Of a stretch of DNA of 7,069 nucleotides, positions 1 through 7,069 are shown piece by piece; position 1 is the stretch's first letter, and every line of letters starts with the position of its first letter. The notes beneath the pieces were generated by a model, which saw only the letters and a list, made by a program, of their open reading frames with translations, did no database searches and was not told where the DNA came from. Origin of the DNA: Frankiaceae bacterium. Lineage in GTDB: Bacteria; Actinomycetota; Actinomycetes; Mycobacteriales; SCTD01. The stretch is taken from positions 1-7,069 of the forward strand of contig CANKBT010000161.1 in the NCBI GenBank assembly GCA_947479995.1, in the 5' to 3' direction. Made by a program: the position numbers and the translations under genes.

Positions 1-1
1 C

Positions 2-460
2 GTCCTCGGCTTCTCCGTCGTCGCCGAGCTGCCCGGCGGGCACGGCGCCTTCCTGCGCGCCCCCGCCTCGACCAACGACCACGACCTCGGCGTCTTCGCC
101 ATGGGCGCCGGAGCGGGCGACAGCGGCGCCGGCCGCACCACCGTCGGGCTCTACCACCTGGCGTGGGAGGTCGAGGCCCTCGGCGACCTCGCCGAGCTCG
201 CGCAGCGGCTGTCAGAGGCGGGCGCGCTCGTCGGCGCGTCCGACCACGGCTCCACCAAGAGCCTGTACGCCAAGGACCCCGACGGGCTCGAGTTCGAGGT
301 GGTCTGGCTCATCCCGGCGCACCTGCTCACCGACGACGACCGCGTCATGCGCACCGCGCCGCTCGACCTGCGCCGCGAGCTCGACCGGTTCGGCGCGGAC
401 GCCCGCGGCGGCCTCGGCGTGAGCATCCCGCTCGGCGTGCAGCTCGAGCCCGCGGGGTGA
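2..460 (+). CDS. VOC family protein (glyoxalase / extradiol dioxygenase-like), 5' end missing
   Basis: The reading frame is open from the window edge and gives 152 residues with no start codon of its own; the ATG at 101 is internal, because homologous-looking sequence (LGFSVVAEL, then NDHDLGVF) lies upstream of it. The visible part is the end of one VOC beta-alpha-beta-beta-beta module and a complete second one. GLYHLAWEV near residues 49-57 carries the histidine, and DPDGLEFEVVW near 92-102 carries the glutamate, expected of the metal site in catechol 2,3-dioxygenase/CatE-like members. The first metal ligand would lie in or before the missing N-terminus. Substrate is unknown: the fold covers ring-cleaving dioxygenases, glyoxalases and antibiotic-binding proteins. 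The C-terminal tail after residue 105 (IPAHLLTDDD onward) is typical of the CatE-like subgroup. The stop overlaps the next gene by four bases, so the two are likely co-transcribed. Confidence 0.88.
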   Translation, partial: VLGFSVVAELPGGHGAFLRAPASTNDHDLGVFAMGAGAGDSGAGRTTVGLYHLAWEVEALGDLAELAQRLSEAGALVGASDHGSTKSLYAKDPDGLEFEVVWLIPAHLLTDDDRVMRTAPLDLRRELDRFGADARGGLGVSIPLGVQLEPAG

Positions 461-828
461 GGGTGACCGCGGTCGTGCGCCGCCCCGTCGGCGAGGTGCT
501 CGCCGTCGCCGGCGAGCCGGCGCGCTTCCCCTCGTGGACGTTCTGGACCGCGGCCGAGGCGGTCGACGGCGGCTGGCGCATGACGTCGAGCGCCGGCACC
601 TCGCTGCTGCGCTTCACCTCGGCCGAGCCGGGCGTGCTCGACCACGAGGTCATGCTCGAGGACGGCACCGTCGTCACCGTGCCGTTCCGCGTGGTGCCGC
701 ACCCGGACGGGGCGGAGGTGTCGCTCGAGGTGCAGCGCACCCCGGGCCAGACCGACGCCGAGCACGAGGCCGACGCCGCGCAGGTGGCGACCGACCTCGC
801 CGCGCTGAGGGCCCTCGTCGAGGGCTAG
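457..828 (+). CDS. SRPBCC family protein
   Basis: The product is 123 residues if it starts at GTG 457, which overlaps the upstream TGA (GTGA). An in-frame GTG at 463 is an alternative and would remove only two residues. The family call rests on RRPVGEVLAVAGEPARFPSW at the N-terminus, the central GVLDHEVMLEDGTVVTVPFRVVP (about 59-81), the EVSLEVQRTPGQTD strand and turn (about 87-100), and the closing helix AADxxxVxxDLAALRALVEG. Together these fit the helix-grip (START/SRPBCC) fold of a small actinobacterial subfamily. Members bind hydrophobic ligands in a deep cavity, but no catalytic residue or substrate can be named here. There is no separate ribosome binding site with good spacing, so expression probably depends on translational coupling to the upstream VOC gene. 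Its stop lies four bases from the stop of the convergent gene. Confidence 0.85.
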   Translation: MRVTAVVRRPVGEVLAVAGEPARFPSWTFWTAAEAVDGGWRMTSSAGTSLLRFTSAEPGVLDHEVMLEDGTVVTVPFRVVPHPDGAEVSLEVQRTPGQTDAEHEADAAQVATDLAALRALVEG

Positions 829-832
829 CGGC

Positions 833-1213
833 TCAGGGCACGAACACGCAGAACGGGTGGCCGTCGAGGTCGGCGTAGACCCGAAGCCGCTCCTCCGGGT
901 CGTCCGACCGGTCGAGCAGCAGCGTCGCGCCGAGCGCGAGGGCCTGCGCGTGCACCGCGTCGAGCTCCGCCGCGTCGTCGACCGTGAGGTCGAGGTGCAG
1001 CTGCTGCGGCACGTCGGCGCCGGGCCAGGTCGACGGCGGCAGCGCGTCGACGCGCTGCAGCGCCAGCAGCGTGGCGCCCTCGGGCGTCAGCAGGTTGGCC
1101 CACGCGGCGTCGGCGTCGTCGCGCGGCACCAGCCCGAGCAGCGCCGACCAGAACGCGCTCGCCCGCGCGACGTCGGTGGTGTCGAGCACGACCTGCCGCA
1201 GACGGGTCGCCAT
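833..1213 (-). CDS. VOC family protein (glyoxalase-like)
   Basis: This is a single-module VOC protein of 126 residues starting at the ATG whose complement is at 1211-1213. The opening LRQVVLDTTDVARASAFWSALLG (about 5-27) is the classic first strand and helix of the glyoxalase-like fold, LHLDLTVDD (about 72-80) starts the second repeat, and YADLDGHPFCVFVP (113-126) is the characteristic end of the subgroup that reads DPxGHxFCV. The usual metal-binding glutamate is replaced in this ending (PFCVF), so a metal-dependent dioxygenase activity is unlikely and ligand binding is more plausible. Longer open frames continue upstream on this strand but run antisense through the MOSC gene and lose the family match, so the ATG at 1213 is preferred. 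A -10-like hexamer seven bases upstream supports this start. It is not related closely to the other two VOC proteins in the window. Confidence 0.9.
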   Translation of the reverse strand: MATRLRQVVLDTTDVARASAFWSALLGLVPRDDADAAWANLLTPEGATLLALQRVDALPPSTWPGADVPQQLHLDLTVDDAAELDAVHAQALALGATLLLDRSDDPEERLRVYADLDGHPFCVFVP

Positions 1214-1220
1214 GCCGGGC

Positions 1221-1226
1221 ACCCTA
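1221..1226 (-). promoter_or_regulatory. candidate leaderless -10 element for the VOC gene on the minus strand
   Basis: On the minus strand the hexamer TAGGGT fits the actinobacterial TANNNT -10 consensus. It is followed by seven bases (GCCCGGC) and then the ATG of the VOC gene, which would place transcription initiation at or next to the start codon. There is no Shine-Dalgarno sequence in this gap, consistent with a leaderless mRNA. No clear -35 element is seen. The call is an inference from spacing only. Confidence 0.45.
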
Positions 1227-1231
1227 GGCCG

Positions 1232-1915
1232 GTGACCGTGGCCTCCCTGCACCGCTACCCCGTGAAGTCGCTGCTCGGCGAGGAGTGCCCGGCCCTCGCC
1301 CTCGACGCCCGCGGCGTCGTCGGCGACCGCGCGTGGGCGGTGCGCACGGCGGACGGCGGCATCGGCAGCGGCAAGGCCACGCGGCGCTTCCGCGCGGTGC
1401 CCGGGCTGCTCGACCTGCGCGCGCACGGCACGGGCGCCGTGCGCGTCGCGCTGCCCGACGGGCGCGAGCTGGCCGTCGACGACCCGGCCCTGGCGGCGGC
1501 GGTCAGCGCGCACGTGGGGCAGCCCGTCGTGCTCGCGCCCGAGGACGACGTGAGCCTGTTCGACGACGGGCCGGTCAGCCTGCTCGGCCTCGCGTCCGTG
1601 CGGGCCGTTGAGGCCGAGCTGGGCGGCCCCGTCGACCCCGCGCGCTTCCGCGCCAACGTGCTGCTCGACCTGCCGGCGGCGTACGCCGAGGACGCCTGGG
1701 TCGGGCGGCGGGTGCAGGTCGGCACGGCGGTGCTGCACGTGACCATGACGTCGGCGCGGTGCCGCATGGTCGACGCCGCCACGGCCGACGCGCCCGCGCA
1801 GCCCGGGGTGCTGCTCGCCACCGGACGCGCGCACCGGGCCGAGCTGGGCGTCATCGCCGAGGTCGTCGTGCCGGGTCGCGCGGCCCCCGGCGACGCCGTC
1901 CGCGTGGTGGGGTGA
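1232..1915 (+). CDS. MOSC domain-containing protein (YcbX/mARC-like)
   Basis: This 227-residue protein starts at GTG 1232 (GTG 1238 is an in-frame alternative). It has the two-part layout of this family: an N-terminal beta-barrel with LHRYPVKSLLGEE (6-18) and RGVVGDRAWAV (27-37), then the MOSC domain with ARFRANVLLD (137-146), the cysteine motif TSARCRMVD (C177), and the final barrel strands ELGVIAEVVVPGRAAPGDAVRV. In family members the conserved cysteine ligates the molybdenum of a sulfurated or related molybdenum cofactor, and proteins of this type reduce N-hydroxylated compounds or act as cofactor carriers. No ferredoxin-like domain is fused at the C-terminus, unlike E. coli YcbX, so an electron donor would have to be separate. 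Only 18 bases separate its start from the divergent VOC gene, so its promoter must extend into that gene. Its stop codon sits within the ribosome binding site of the downstream UvrA-like gene. Confidence 0.9.
   Translation: MTVASLHRYPVKSLLGEECPALALDARGVVGDRAWAVRTADGGIGSGKATRRFRAVPGLLDLRAHGTGAVRVALPDGRELAVDDPALAAAVSAHVGQPVVLAPEDDVSLFDDGPVSLLGLASVRAVEAELGGPVDPARFRANVLLDLPAAYAEDAWVGRRVQVGTAVLHVTMTSARCRMVDAATADAPAQPGVLLATGRAHRAELGVIAEVVVPGRAAPGDAVRVVG
1909..1915 (+). promoter_or_regulatory. ribosome binding site of the UvrA-like gene, containing the MOSC stop codon
   Basis: GGGGTGA resembles the 3' part of the full anti-16S complement (GAGGTGA) and ends five bases before ATG 1921. Its last three bases are the MOSC stop TGA. 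This favours ATG 1921 over the overlapping in-frame GTG at 1912 and predicts translational coupling of the pair. Confidence 0.55.
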
Positions 1916-1920
1916 GGGTC

Positions 1921-4179
<2,259 letters not shown>

Positions 4180-4192
4180 CGGGCGCGTGCTC

Positions 4193-5731
4193 CTACCGGG
4201 CCGCGGCGGTCAGCGGGGGCGACGGCGCGGCGCCCGGGCGGTCCGGCAGGGTCAGCGCGACGACGAGGGCGCCGGCGAGCGACACCCCGGCCGAGACCAG
4301 GCAGCCCGAGGCCAGGCCGTCGAAGAACCCCTGCTCGGCCGCGGCCCGCAGCGCTGCAGCGGGCCCGTCGGGCAGCTGCCCCGCGACGGTGAGCGCGGCG
4401 AAGAACGACTCGCTGGCGGTCTCGGCCGCCTCCGGAGGGACGGCGCCCGCGGTCCGGGTCACCGGCAGCGCGTACAGCGAGGCGAAGACGCTGCCCACGA
4501 CGGCGACGCCGAGCGTCCCGCCGACCTCGCGGGTCGCGTCGTTCACCGCGGACCCGATGCCGGCCTTGTCGTCGTGGACGGCGCCCATGATCGCTTCCGT
4601 GGCGGGGGCGCTCGTGAGGCCGAGGCCACCGCCGAGGAACAGCATCTGCGCGGCGATCTCGACGTAGCTGGTGGCCGTGCTGGCCGTCGACGCCCAGGCG
4701 AAGGCGACGCCCAGCGACAGCAGCCCCGCGGTCACCACGACCCGGTTGCCCAGGCGGACCACGAGCAGCGTGCCGACCAGCGACCCGACGACGACCGACA
4801 GCGCGACCGGCAGGATGCGCAGGCCGGTCTCCAGCGGGCTGTAGCCCCGCAGGAACTGGAAGTACTGGGTGATGAGGAAGACGAAGCCGAACAGCGCGAA
4901 GAACGCGACGGTGATCGCCAGCGAGGACGCGGTGAACCGCCGGTCGGCGAACACGCGCAGGTCGAGCATGGGCGAGGGGGTGCGGCCCTCGTGGCGCACG
5001 AACGCCGTGCACAGCACCGCGGTGAGCAGGAGGCCGACCAGCGTCCGGGCCGAGGCCCATCCCTGCTCGGGCGCCTCGATGACGGTGAACACCAGGGCCG
5101 CGAGGGCGACGGCCGAGAGCACGAGCCCGGGCAGGTCGACCCGCGGCGCCGCCGGGTCCTTGCTCTCGGGGACGAGGAGCAGCGCGAGCAGGAGCACGAC
5201 CGCCGCGAGCGGCAGCTTGACGAGGAAGGTGCTGCCCCACCAGTACTGCTCGAGCAGCGCCCCACCGCTGATGGGCCCGACCGCGACGGCCAGCCCGGTG
5301 CTGGCTCCCCACAGCCCGATCGCCCGCGCCCGCGCGGCCCGCTCGGGAAAGACCTGCGTGAGCACCGACAGCGTCGTCGGGAACACCGCGGCGGCGCCGA
5401 CGCCGGTGAGGGCGCGGGCCGCGATGAGCGCGTCGGGGGTCTCGGTGAGGGCCGCCAGCGCGTTGCCGAGCCCGAAGACGGCCAGGCCGGCGACGAGCAG
5501 GGCGCGGCGGCCGAACCGGTCCGACAGGCTGCCGCCTGCCAGGACGAGGCCCGCGAACACGAGCAGGTAGCTGTCGACGATCCACTGCAGGTCGCGCGTC
5601 GAGGCGTCCAGCTCCCGCGCCAGCGTGGGCAGCGTGACGTTCACGATCGAGGTGTCGACGTTGACGGTGAAGACCGCCAGGCAGGAGACGGCCAGCACCG
5701 CGAGGGGCCGGACGGGTCGGCGCGCGGTCAC
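4193..5731 (-). CDS. DHA2 family MFS drug efflux transporter (EmrB/QacA-like)
   Basis: The product has 512 residues, starting at a GTG (complement of 5729-5731). It has the length and hydrophobic pattern of a 14-helix DHA2 proton-coupled exporter. Family motifs in order: D1 VNVDTSIVNVTLP (23-35) in helix 1, motif A GGSLSDRFGRR (66-76) after helix 2, motif B ALTGVGAAAVFPTT with R106 just before it, and the antiporter motif C GASTGLAVAVGPISGGAL (142-159) in helix 5. The short helix 5-6 loop reads YWWGSTFLVKLP, a slight departure from the common WRWxFLVNxP. A larger external loop (about 424-465) precedes the last helix, as usual for DHA2 proteins. Substrate cannot be predicted; relatives export cationic dyes, quaternary ammonium compounds or antibiotics. 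The divergent TetR gene and the operator pair between them indicate drug-inducible control. It converges on the UvrA-like gene with 13 bases between stops. Confidence 0.95.
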   Translation of the reverse strand: MTARRPVRPLAVLAVSCLAVFTVNVDTSIVNVTLPTLARELDASTRDLQWIVDSYLLVFAGLVLAGGSLSDRFGRRALLVAGLAVFGLGNALAALTETPDALIAARALTGVGAAAVFPTTLSVLTQVFPERAARARAIGLWGASTGLAVAVGPISGGALLEQYWWGSTFLVKLPLAAVVLLLALLLVPESKDPAAPRVDLPGLVLSAVALAALVFTVIEAPEQGWASARTLVGLLLTAVLCTAFVRHEGRTPSPMLDLRVFADRRFTASSLAITVAFFALFGFVFLITQYFQFLRGYSPLETGLRILPVALSVVVGSLVGTLLVVRLGNRVVVTAGLLSLGVAFAWASTASTATSYVEIAAQMLFLGGGLGLTSAPATEAIMGAVHDDKAGIGSAVNDATREVGGTLGVAVVGSVFASLYALPVTRTAGAVPPEAAETASESFFAALTVAGQLPDGPAAALRAAAEQGFFDGLASGCLVSAGVSLAGALVVALTLPDRPGAAPSPPLTAAAR

Positions 5732-5737
5732 GGCAGG

Positions 5738-5742
5738 TCCTC
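5738..5742 (-). promoter_or_regulatory. ribosome binding site of the MFS gene
   Basis: On the minus strand GAGGA lies six bases before the GTG start at 5731. It is the only good Shine-Dalgarno match nearby and fixes the GTG as the start. Confidence 0.6.
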
Positions 5743-5751
5743 ACGTCAGAT

Positions 5752-5766
5752 GTTCACAGTGTCCAC
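5752..5766. promoter_or_regulatory. candidate TetR operator O1 (MFS side)
   Basis: GTTCACAGTGTCCAC is an imperfect palindrome of form GTnnACAnTGTnnAC. Read on the minus strand, 17 bases (5750-5766) match the second site at 5797-5813 at 15 positions. It covers a minus-strand CACTGT hexamer (5756-5761) that would serve as the -10 of the MFS promoter and leave a leader of about 18 bases holding the ribosome binding site. Repressor binding here should therefore block MFS transcription. Operator identity is inferred from symmetry, duplication and position between a TetR gene and its likely target. Confidence 0.7.
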
Positions 5767-5796
5767 AACGGCTGCGCGCCACCGTGCACGAGGCGA

Positions 5797-5811
5797 GTGC
5801 ACACTGTCAAC
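5797..5811. promoter_or_regulatory. candidate TetR operator O2 (abutting the TetR start)
   Basis: GTGCACACTGTCAAC fits the same GTnnACAnTGTnnAC pattern as the site at 5752-5766, in the opposite orientation and with centres 45 bases apart. It ends on the base before the ATG of the TetR gene, so binding would repress the regulator itself. A partial extra symmetry (TGCAC 5785-5789 / GTGCA 5797-5801) overlaps it. The exact promoter for the TetR gene is not clear: the CACTGT hexamer at 5802-5807 is only four bases from the ATG. Confidence 0.7.
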
Positions 5812-6444
5812 ATGGCCGGACCGCCGCGCACCACCTACCGGCACGGCGCCCTGCGCGAGGCCCTCGTCGACGCGGGCGTCGAGCTCGCCCGCACCGGCGG
5901 GCCGCAGGCGGTGGTCCTGCGCGAGGCGACGCGCCGCGTCGGCGTGTCCGCCAACGCCGCCTACCGGCACTTCTCCGACCACCGGGCGCTGCTGCGCGCG
6001 GTCGGCGTCGTCGCCATGGCGCAGCTGGCCGCCTGCATGGAGCAGGAGCAGTCCCGCACGCCGCCGCGCGGCGCGGCAGCGGCCGCCCGGGCCAGGCTGC
6101 GCGGGGTGGGCGCCGGCTACCTCAGGTTCGCGCGCGAGCAGCCCGGGCTGTTCCTCACCGCCTTCGCCGTCAACGCCGAGGTCGCGGACGACCCCGCCGC
6201 ACGCGGGGACAGCGGGCTCAGCCCCCTCGAGCTGCTGACGACGGCGCTCGACGGGCTGGTCGACGCCGGCCTGCTGCCGCCGCAGCGCCGCCCCGACGCC
6301 GAGATGGTCGCCTGGTCCGCCGTGCACGGCCTCTCCATGCTGCTCATCGACGGCCCCCTCGCGTCCCTCAGCGACGAGCACGCCGACGCGCTCGGCAGCA
6401 CGCTGCTCGACCACGTCGAGGCGGGGCTCCTCAGGGCGCCGTGA
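5812..6444 (+). CDS. TetR/AcrR family transcriptional regulator with WHG-type C-terminal domain
   Basis: The protein has 210 residues from ATG 5812. An in-frame GTG at 5797 exists, but it lies inside the operator and would add five residues foreign to the family. The N-terminal DNA-binding domain runs from HGALREALVDAGVELARTGG (11-30) through the helix-turn-helix, LREATRRVGVSANAAYRHF (36-54), to SDHRALLRAV. The rest is a helical ligand-binding and dimer domain. AWSAVHGLSMLLIDGPL (167-183) is the W-x-x-x-H-G signature of the WHG C-terminal family (PF13305-like). Such repressors usually control an adjacent transporter and themselves, released by a small hydrophobic or cationic ligand. Here the divergent DHA2 exporter and the two matching sites in the shared intergenic region make it the likely local repressor. 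The inducer cannot be predicted. A strong hairpin overlaps its stop codon. Confidence 0.95.
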   Translation: MAGPPRTTYRHGALREALVDAGVELARTGGPQAVVLREATRRVGVSANAAYRHFSDHRALLRAVGVVAMAQLAACMEQEQSRTPPRGAAAAARARLRGVGAGYLRFAREQPGLFLTAFAVNAEVADDPAARGDSGLSPLELLTTALDGLVDAGLLPPQRRPDAEMVAWSAVHGLSMLLIDGPLASLSDEHADALGSTLLDHVEAGLLRAP

Positions 6445-6479
6445 GCAGCGGGCGCGGACGACGGCCCCGCTCGCTGCTC
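6443..6479 (+). terminator. strong GC hairpin at the end of the TetR gene, candidate terminator
   Basis: The 15-base arms 6443-6457 (GAGCAGCGGGCGCGG) and 6465-6479 (CCCCGCTCGCTGCTC) pair with one G-U wobble and one C-C mismatch around a seven-base loop. The stem includes the last two bases of the TGA stop. No T-tract follows, which is common for terminators in high-GC actinobacteria but leaves efficiency uncertain. It separates the TetR gene from the next gene, which appears to have its own promoter. Confidence 0.6.
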
Positions 6480-6491
6480 GGCGACCGGCAC

Positions 6492-6497
6492 TACCGT
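6492..6497 (+). promoter_or_regulatory. candidate leaderless -10 element of the zinc-ribbon gene
   Basis: TACCGT matches the TANNNT consensus and is followed by eight bases before GTG 6506, which would put the transcript start at or within a base or two of that codon. This favours GTG 6506 over the in-frame GTG 6500, which lies only two bases after the hexamer. No Shine-Dalgarno sequence is present upstream of either. Confidence 0.4.
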
Positions 6498-6505
6498 CGG
6501 TGCCC

Positions 6506-6763
6506 GTGCCCCCGGAGACGACCTGCCGCGTCTGCGGCTACGACGCGGACGAGATCCGCTGGGCCTCCGCCGACAGCCCCTCGTACGCCGTCTGCGACTG
6601 CTGCGGGACGGAGTCGGGGTACGAGGACACGCAGCTCTCGGCCGTCAGGAGGGCACGGGAGCGCTGGGTCGACGCAGGGCGTCCGTGGGCGACGAGGCAG
6701 GGTCCGCCGACGGACTGGGACGCGCAGGAGCAGTCCGCGCGGATCCCGGCAGCCTGGCGGTAG
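6506..6763 (+). CDS. conserved hypothetical small zinc-ribbon-like protein
   Basis: The product has 85 residues from GTG 6506 (87 if GTG 6500 is used). Near the N-terminus it has TCRVCGYDADEIRW and then SYAVCDCCGTESGYED: a CxxC pair and a CxCC cluster, with the spacing of a small metal-binding ribbon. The second half is a basic helix (LSAVRRARERWVDAGRPW) and a short tail with PTDWDAQEQSARIPAAWR. I recognise this arrangement (C-x-V-C-G, YxxCxCCGxExGYED, RxRWxxxGxxW, PxxWDxxxQL, IPxxx) as a widespread conserved hypothetical family with no assigned function. Relatives are often isolated genes, and some lie near toxin or immunity genes, but no such partner is visible here. One deviation is S in the usual E-F-G-Y-E-D (here ESGYED). 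A shorter insert follows the first CxxC than in many relatives. Confidence 0.8.
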   Translation: MPPETTCRVCGYDADEIRWASADSPSYAVCDCCGTESGYEDTQLSAVRRARERWVDAGRPWATRQGPPTDWDAQEQSARIPAAWR

Positions 6764-6764
6764 G

Positions 6765-6804
6765 ACCAGGAGCGCCACCCGGGCGCGCGGCGTCGCGTCC
6801 TGGT
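6765..6804 (+). terminator. inverted repeat just after the zinc-ribbon gene, possible terminator
   Basis: ACCAGGA (6765-6771) and TCCTGGT (6798-6804) are perfect seven-base complements starting two bases after the stop codon. An inner GCGCC/GGCGC pair (6772-6776 / 6782-6786) can form its own small hairpin. No T-tract follows. The position suits a terminator, but the 26-base interior makes the fold uncertain. Confidence 0.35.
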
Positions 6805-6831
6805 GCGGGAGGAGCGCGAGGCGCGCGAGCA

Positions 6832-6849
6832 CGTCGGTGCCCACCGACG
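6832..6849. repeat. near-perfect palindrome CGTCGGTG-CC-CACCGACG
   Basis: Eight-base arms are fully complementary around two bases. It lies in the 156-base non-coding gap between the zinc-ribbon gene and the last VOC gene. It could be a short hairpin (six-base stem, six-base loop) acting as a terminator, or a protein-binding site. Its left part, CGTCGGTGCCC, recurs at 6495-6505 over the -10 region of the zinc-ribbon gene. The rest of the 6764-6919 gap shows no credible coding sequence. Confidence 0.45.
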
Positions 6850-6895
6850 CCGCAGAAGTCCGAGACTGACGTGTCGGCGCCACCTCGACCTCGCG

Positions 6896-6910
6896 CTTGC
6901 TTTTTGCAAG
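6896..6910. promoter_or_regulatory. candidate operator CTTGC-TTTTT-GCAAG upstream of the last VOC gene
   Basis: Two perfect five-base arms flank a run of five T, ending nine bases before the ATG at 6920. The run stands out as the only AT-rich patch in this part of the window. The shape resembles TTGCA/TGCAA-type binding sites of small winged-helix repressors (ArsR, MarR or PadR type). No such regulator gene is visible here; it would have to lie to the right. A five-base stem is too weak for a convincing terminator. Confidence 0.45.
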
Positions 6911-6919
6911 TATGCGGGG

Positions 6920-7069
6920 ATGAGCCTCCTCCTCACCTGCCCGGTCGACGACGTCGAGCGCGCGACCGCGTTCTACCGCGCCCTCGGCTGGACGCTGAAC
7001 CCCGACATGTCCGACCACGACGTCTCGTGCTTCGCGCTGGCTCCCGAGCAGTACGTCATGCTGGGCAGC
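6920..7069 (+). CDS. VOC family protein (glyoxalase/bleomycin resistance-like), 3' end missing
   Basis: The first 50 codons are present, starting at ATG 6920. ATG 6912 is out of frame and stops after three codons. The start MSLLLTCPVDDVERATAFYRALGW is the standard first strand and helix of a VOC module; DMSDHDVSCFALAPEQYVML continues into the next strands. This fits the PhnB/YaeR-like single-module subgroup in which a short strand ends in YVMLL. The C-terminal half, which would show the metal ligands, is outside the window, so activity cannot be judged. GGGG sits immediately before the ATG, too close for a normal ribosome binding site, so translation may begin on a very short leader. The operator-like element just upstream suggests regulated expression independent of the TetR module. 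Confidence 0.88.
   Translation, partial: MSLLLTCPVDDVERATAFYRALGWTLNPDMSDHDVSCFALAPEQYVMLGS

Noticed and set aside
833..1834. Longer version of the minus-strand VOC gene starting near 1834
   Set aside because: The extra 207 residues are the antisense of the MOSC gene and lack any VOC pattern; the ATG at 1213 begins exactly at the conserved first strand.
4187..6238. Long plus-strand open frame (683 codons) antisense to the MFS gene and running into the TetR gene
   Set aside because: Low-complexity composition dominated by R, G, E, Q and D, and no family match; the minus strand encodes a clear 14-helix transporter.
6445..6869. Plus-strand open frame continuing through the TetR 3' region and over the zinc-ribbon gene
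   Set aside because: Arg/Ser/Thr/Pro-rich low-complexity translation typical of an off-frame reading; the alternative frame carries the conserved cysteine pattern.
6491..7018. Minus-strand open frame covering the zinc-ribbon gene and the start of the last VOC gene
   Set aside because: No domain pattern, and it is antisense to two better supported genes.

Overview
The base composition (very high GC, with codon third positions almost all G or C), the frequent GTG starts, the overlapping stop/start junctions and at least two apparently leaderless genes point to a high-GC actinobacterium. I cannot place it at genus level from sequence alone. The window reads as chromosomal, with no insertion sequence, integrase, phage gene, tRNA, rRNA or CRISPR array. 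It holds nine genes, the first and last cut by the window ends.

Left part (1-1213): the 3' part of a VOC-fold (glyoxalase/extradiol dioxygenase superfamily) gene overlaps a small SRPBCC-fold gene by four bases. A second, unrelated VOC gene runs convergently towards them, with its stop four bases from the SRPBCC stop.

Middle (1232-4179): a MOSC-domain protein gene starts 18 bases from the divergent VOC gene and runs directly into a 752-residue UvrA-like tandem ABC ATPase. The MOSC stop codon lies inside the ribosome binding site of the ATPase, so the two are very probably translated together. The ATPase keeps both ATP sites and the C-terminal zinc module. It lacks the UvrB-binding domain and the first cysteine pair of the N-terminal zinc module, which makes it a class II (UvrA2/DrrC-like) protein.

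Right-centre (4193-6444): a 14-helix DHA2-family MFS drug efflux transporter and a TetR/AcrR regulator with a WHG-type C-terminal domain are divergently transcribed. Their 80-base intergenic region carries two copies of a 15-base pseudo-palindrome, GTnnACAnTGTnnAC, in inverted orientation, one at each promoter. This is a good candidate for the regulator's operator pair and suggests an autoregulated efflux module.

Right end (6445-7069): a strong GC hairpin follows the TetR gene. Next come a small conserved hypothetical zinc-ribbon protein with a leaderless-type promoter, a 156-base non-coding stretch with inverted repeats, and the start of a third VOC gene preceded by a CTTGC-T5-GCAAG operator-like element.

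Functionally the window looks like an accessory detoxification/drug-tolerance neighbourhood: efflux with its regulator, a UvrA2-like ATPase of a kind linked to DNA-damaging drugs, and several small-molecule-binding folds. I see no clearly new multi-gene system. The most testable points are the inverted operator pair, the MOSC-UvrA2 coupling and the unassigned operator in front of the last gene.
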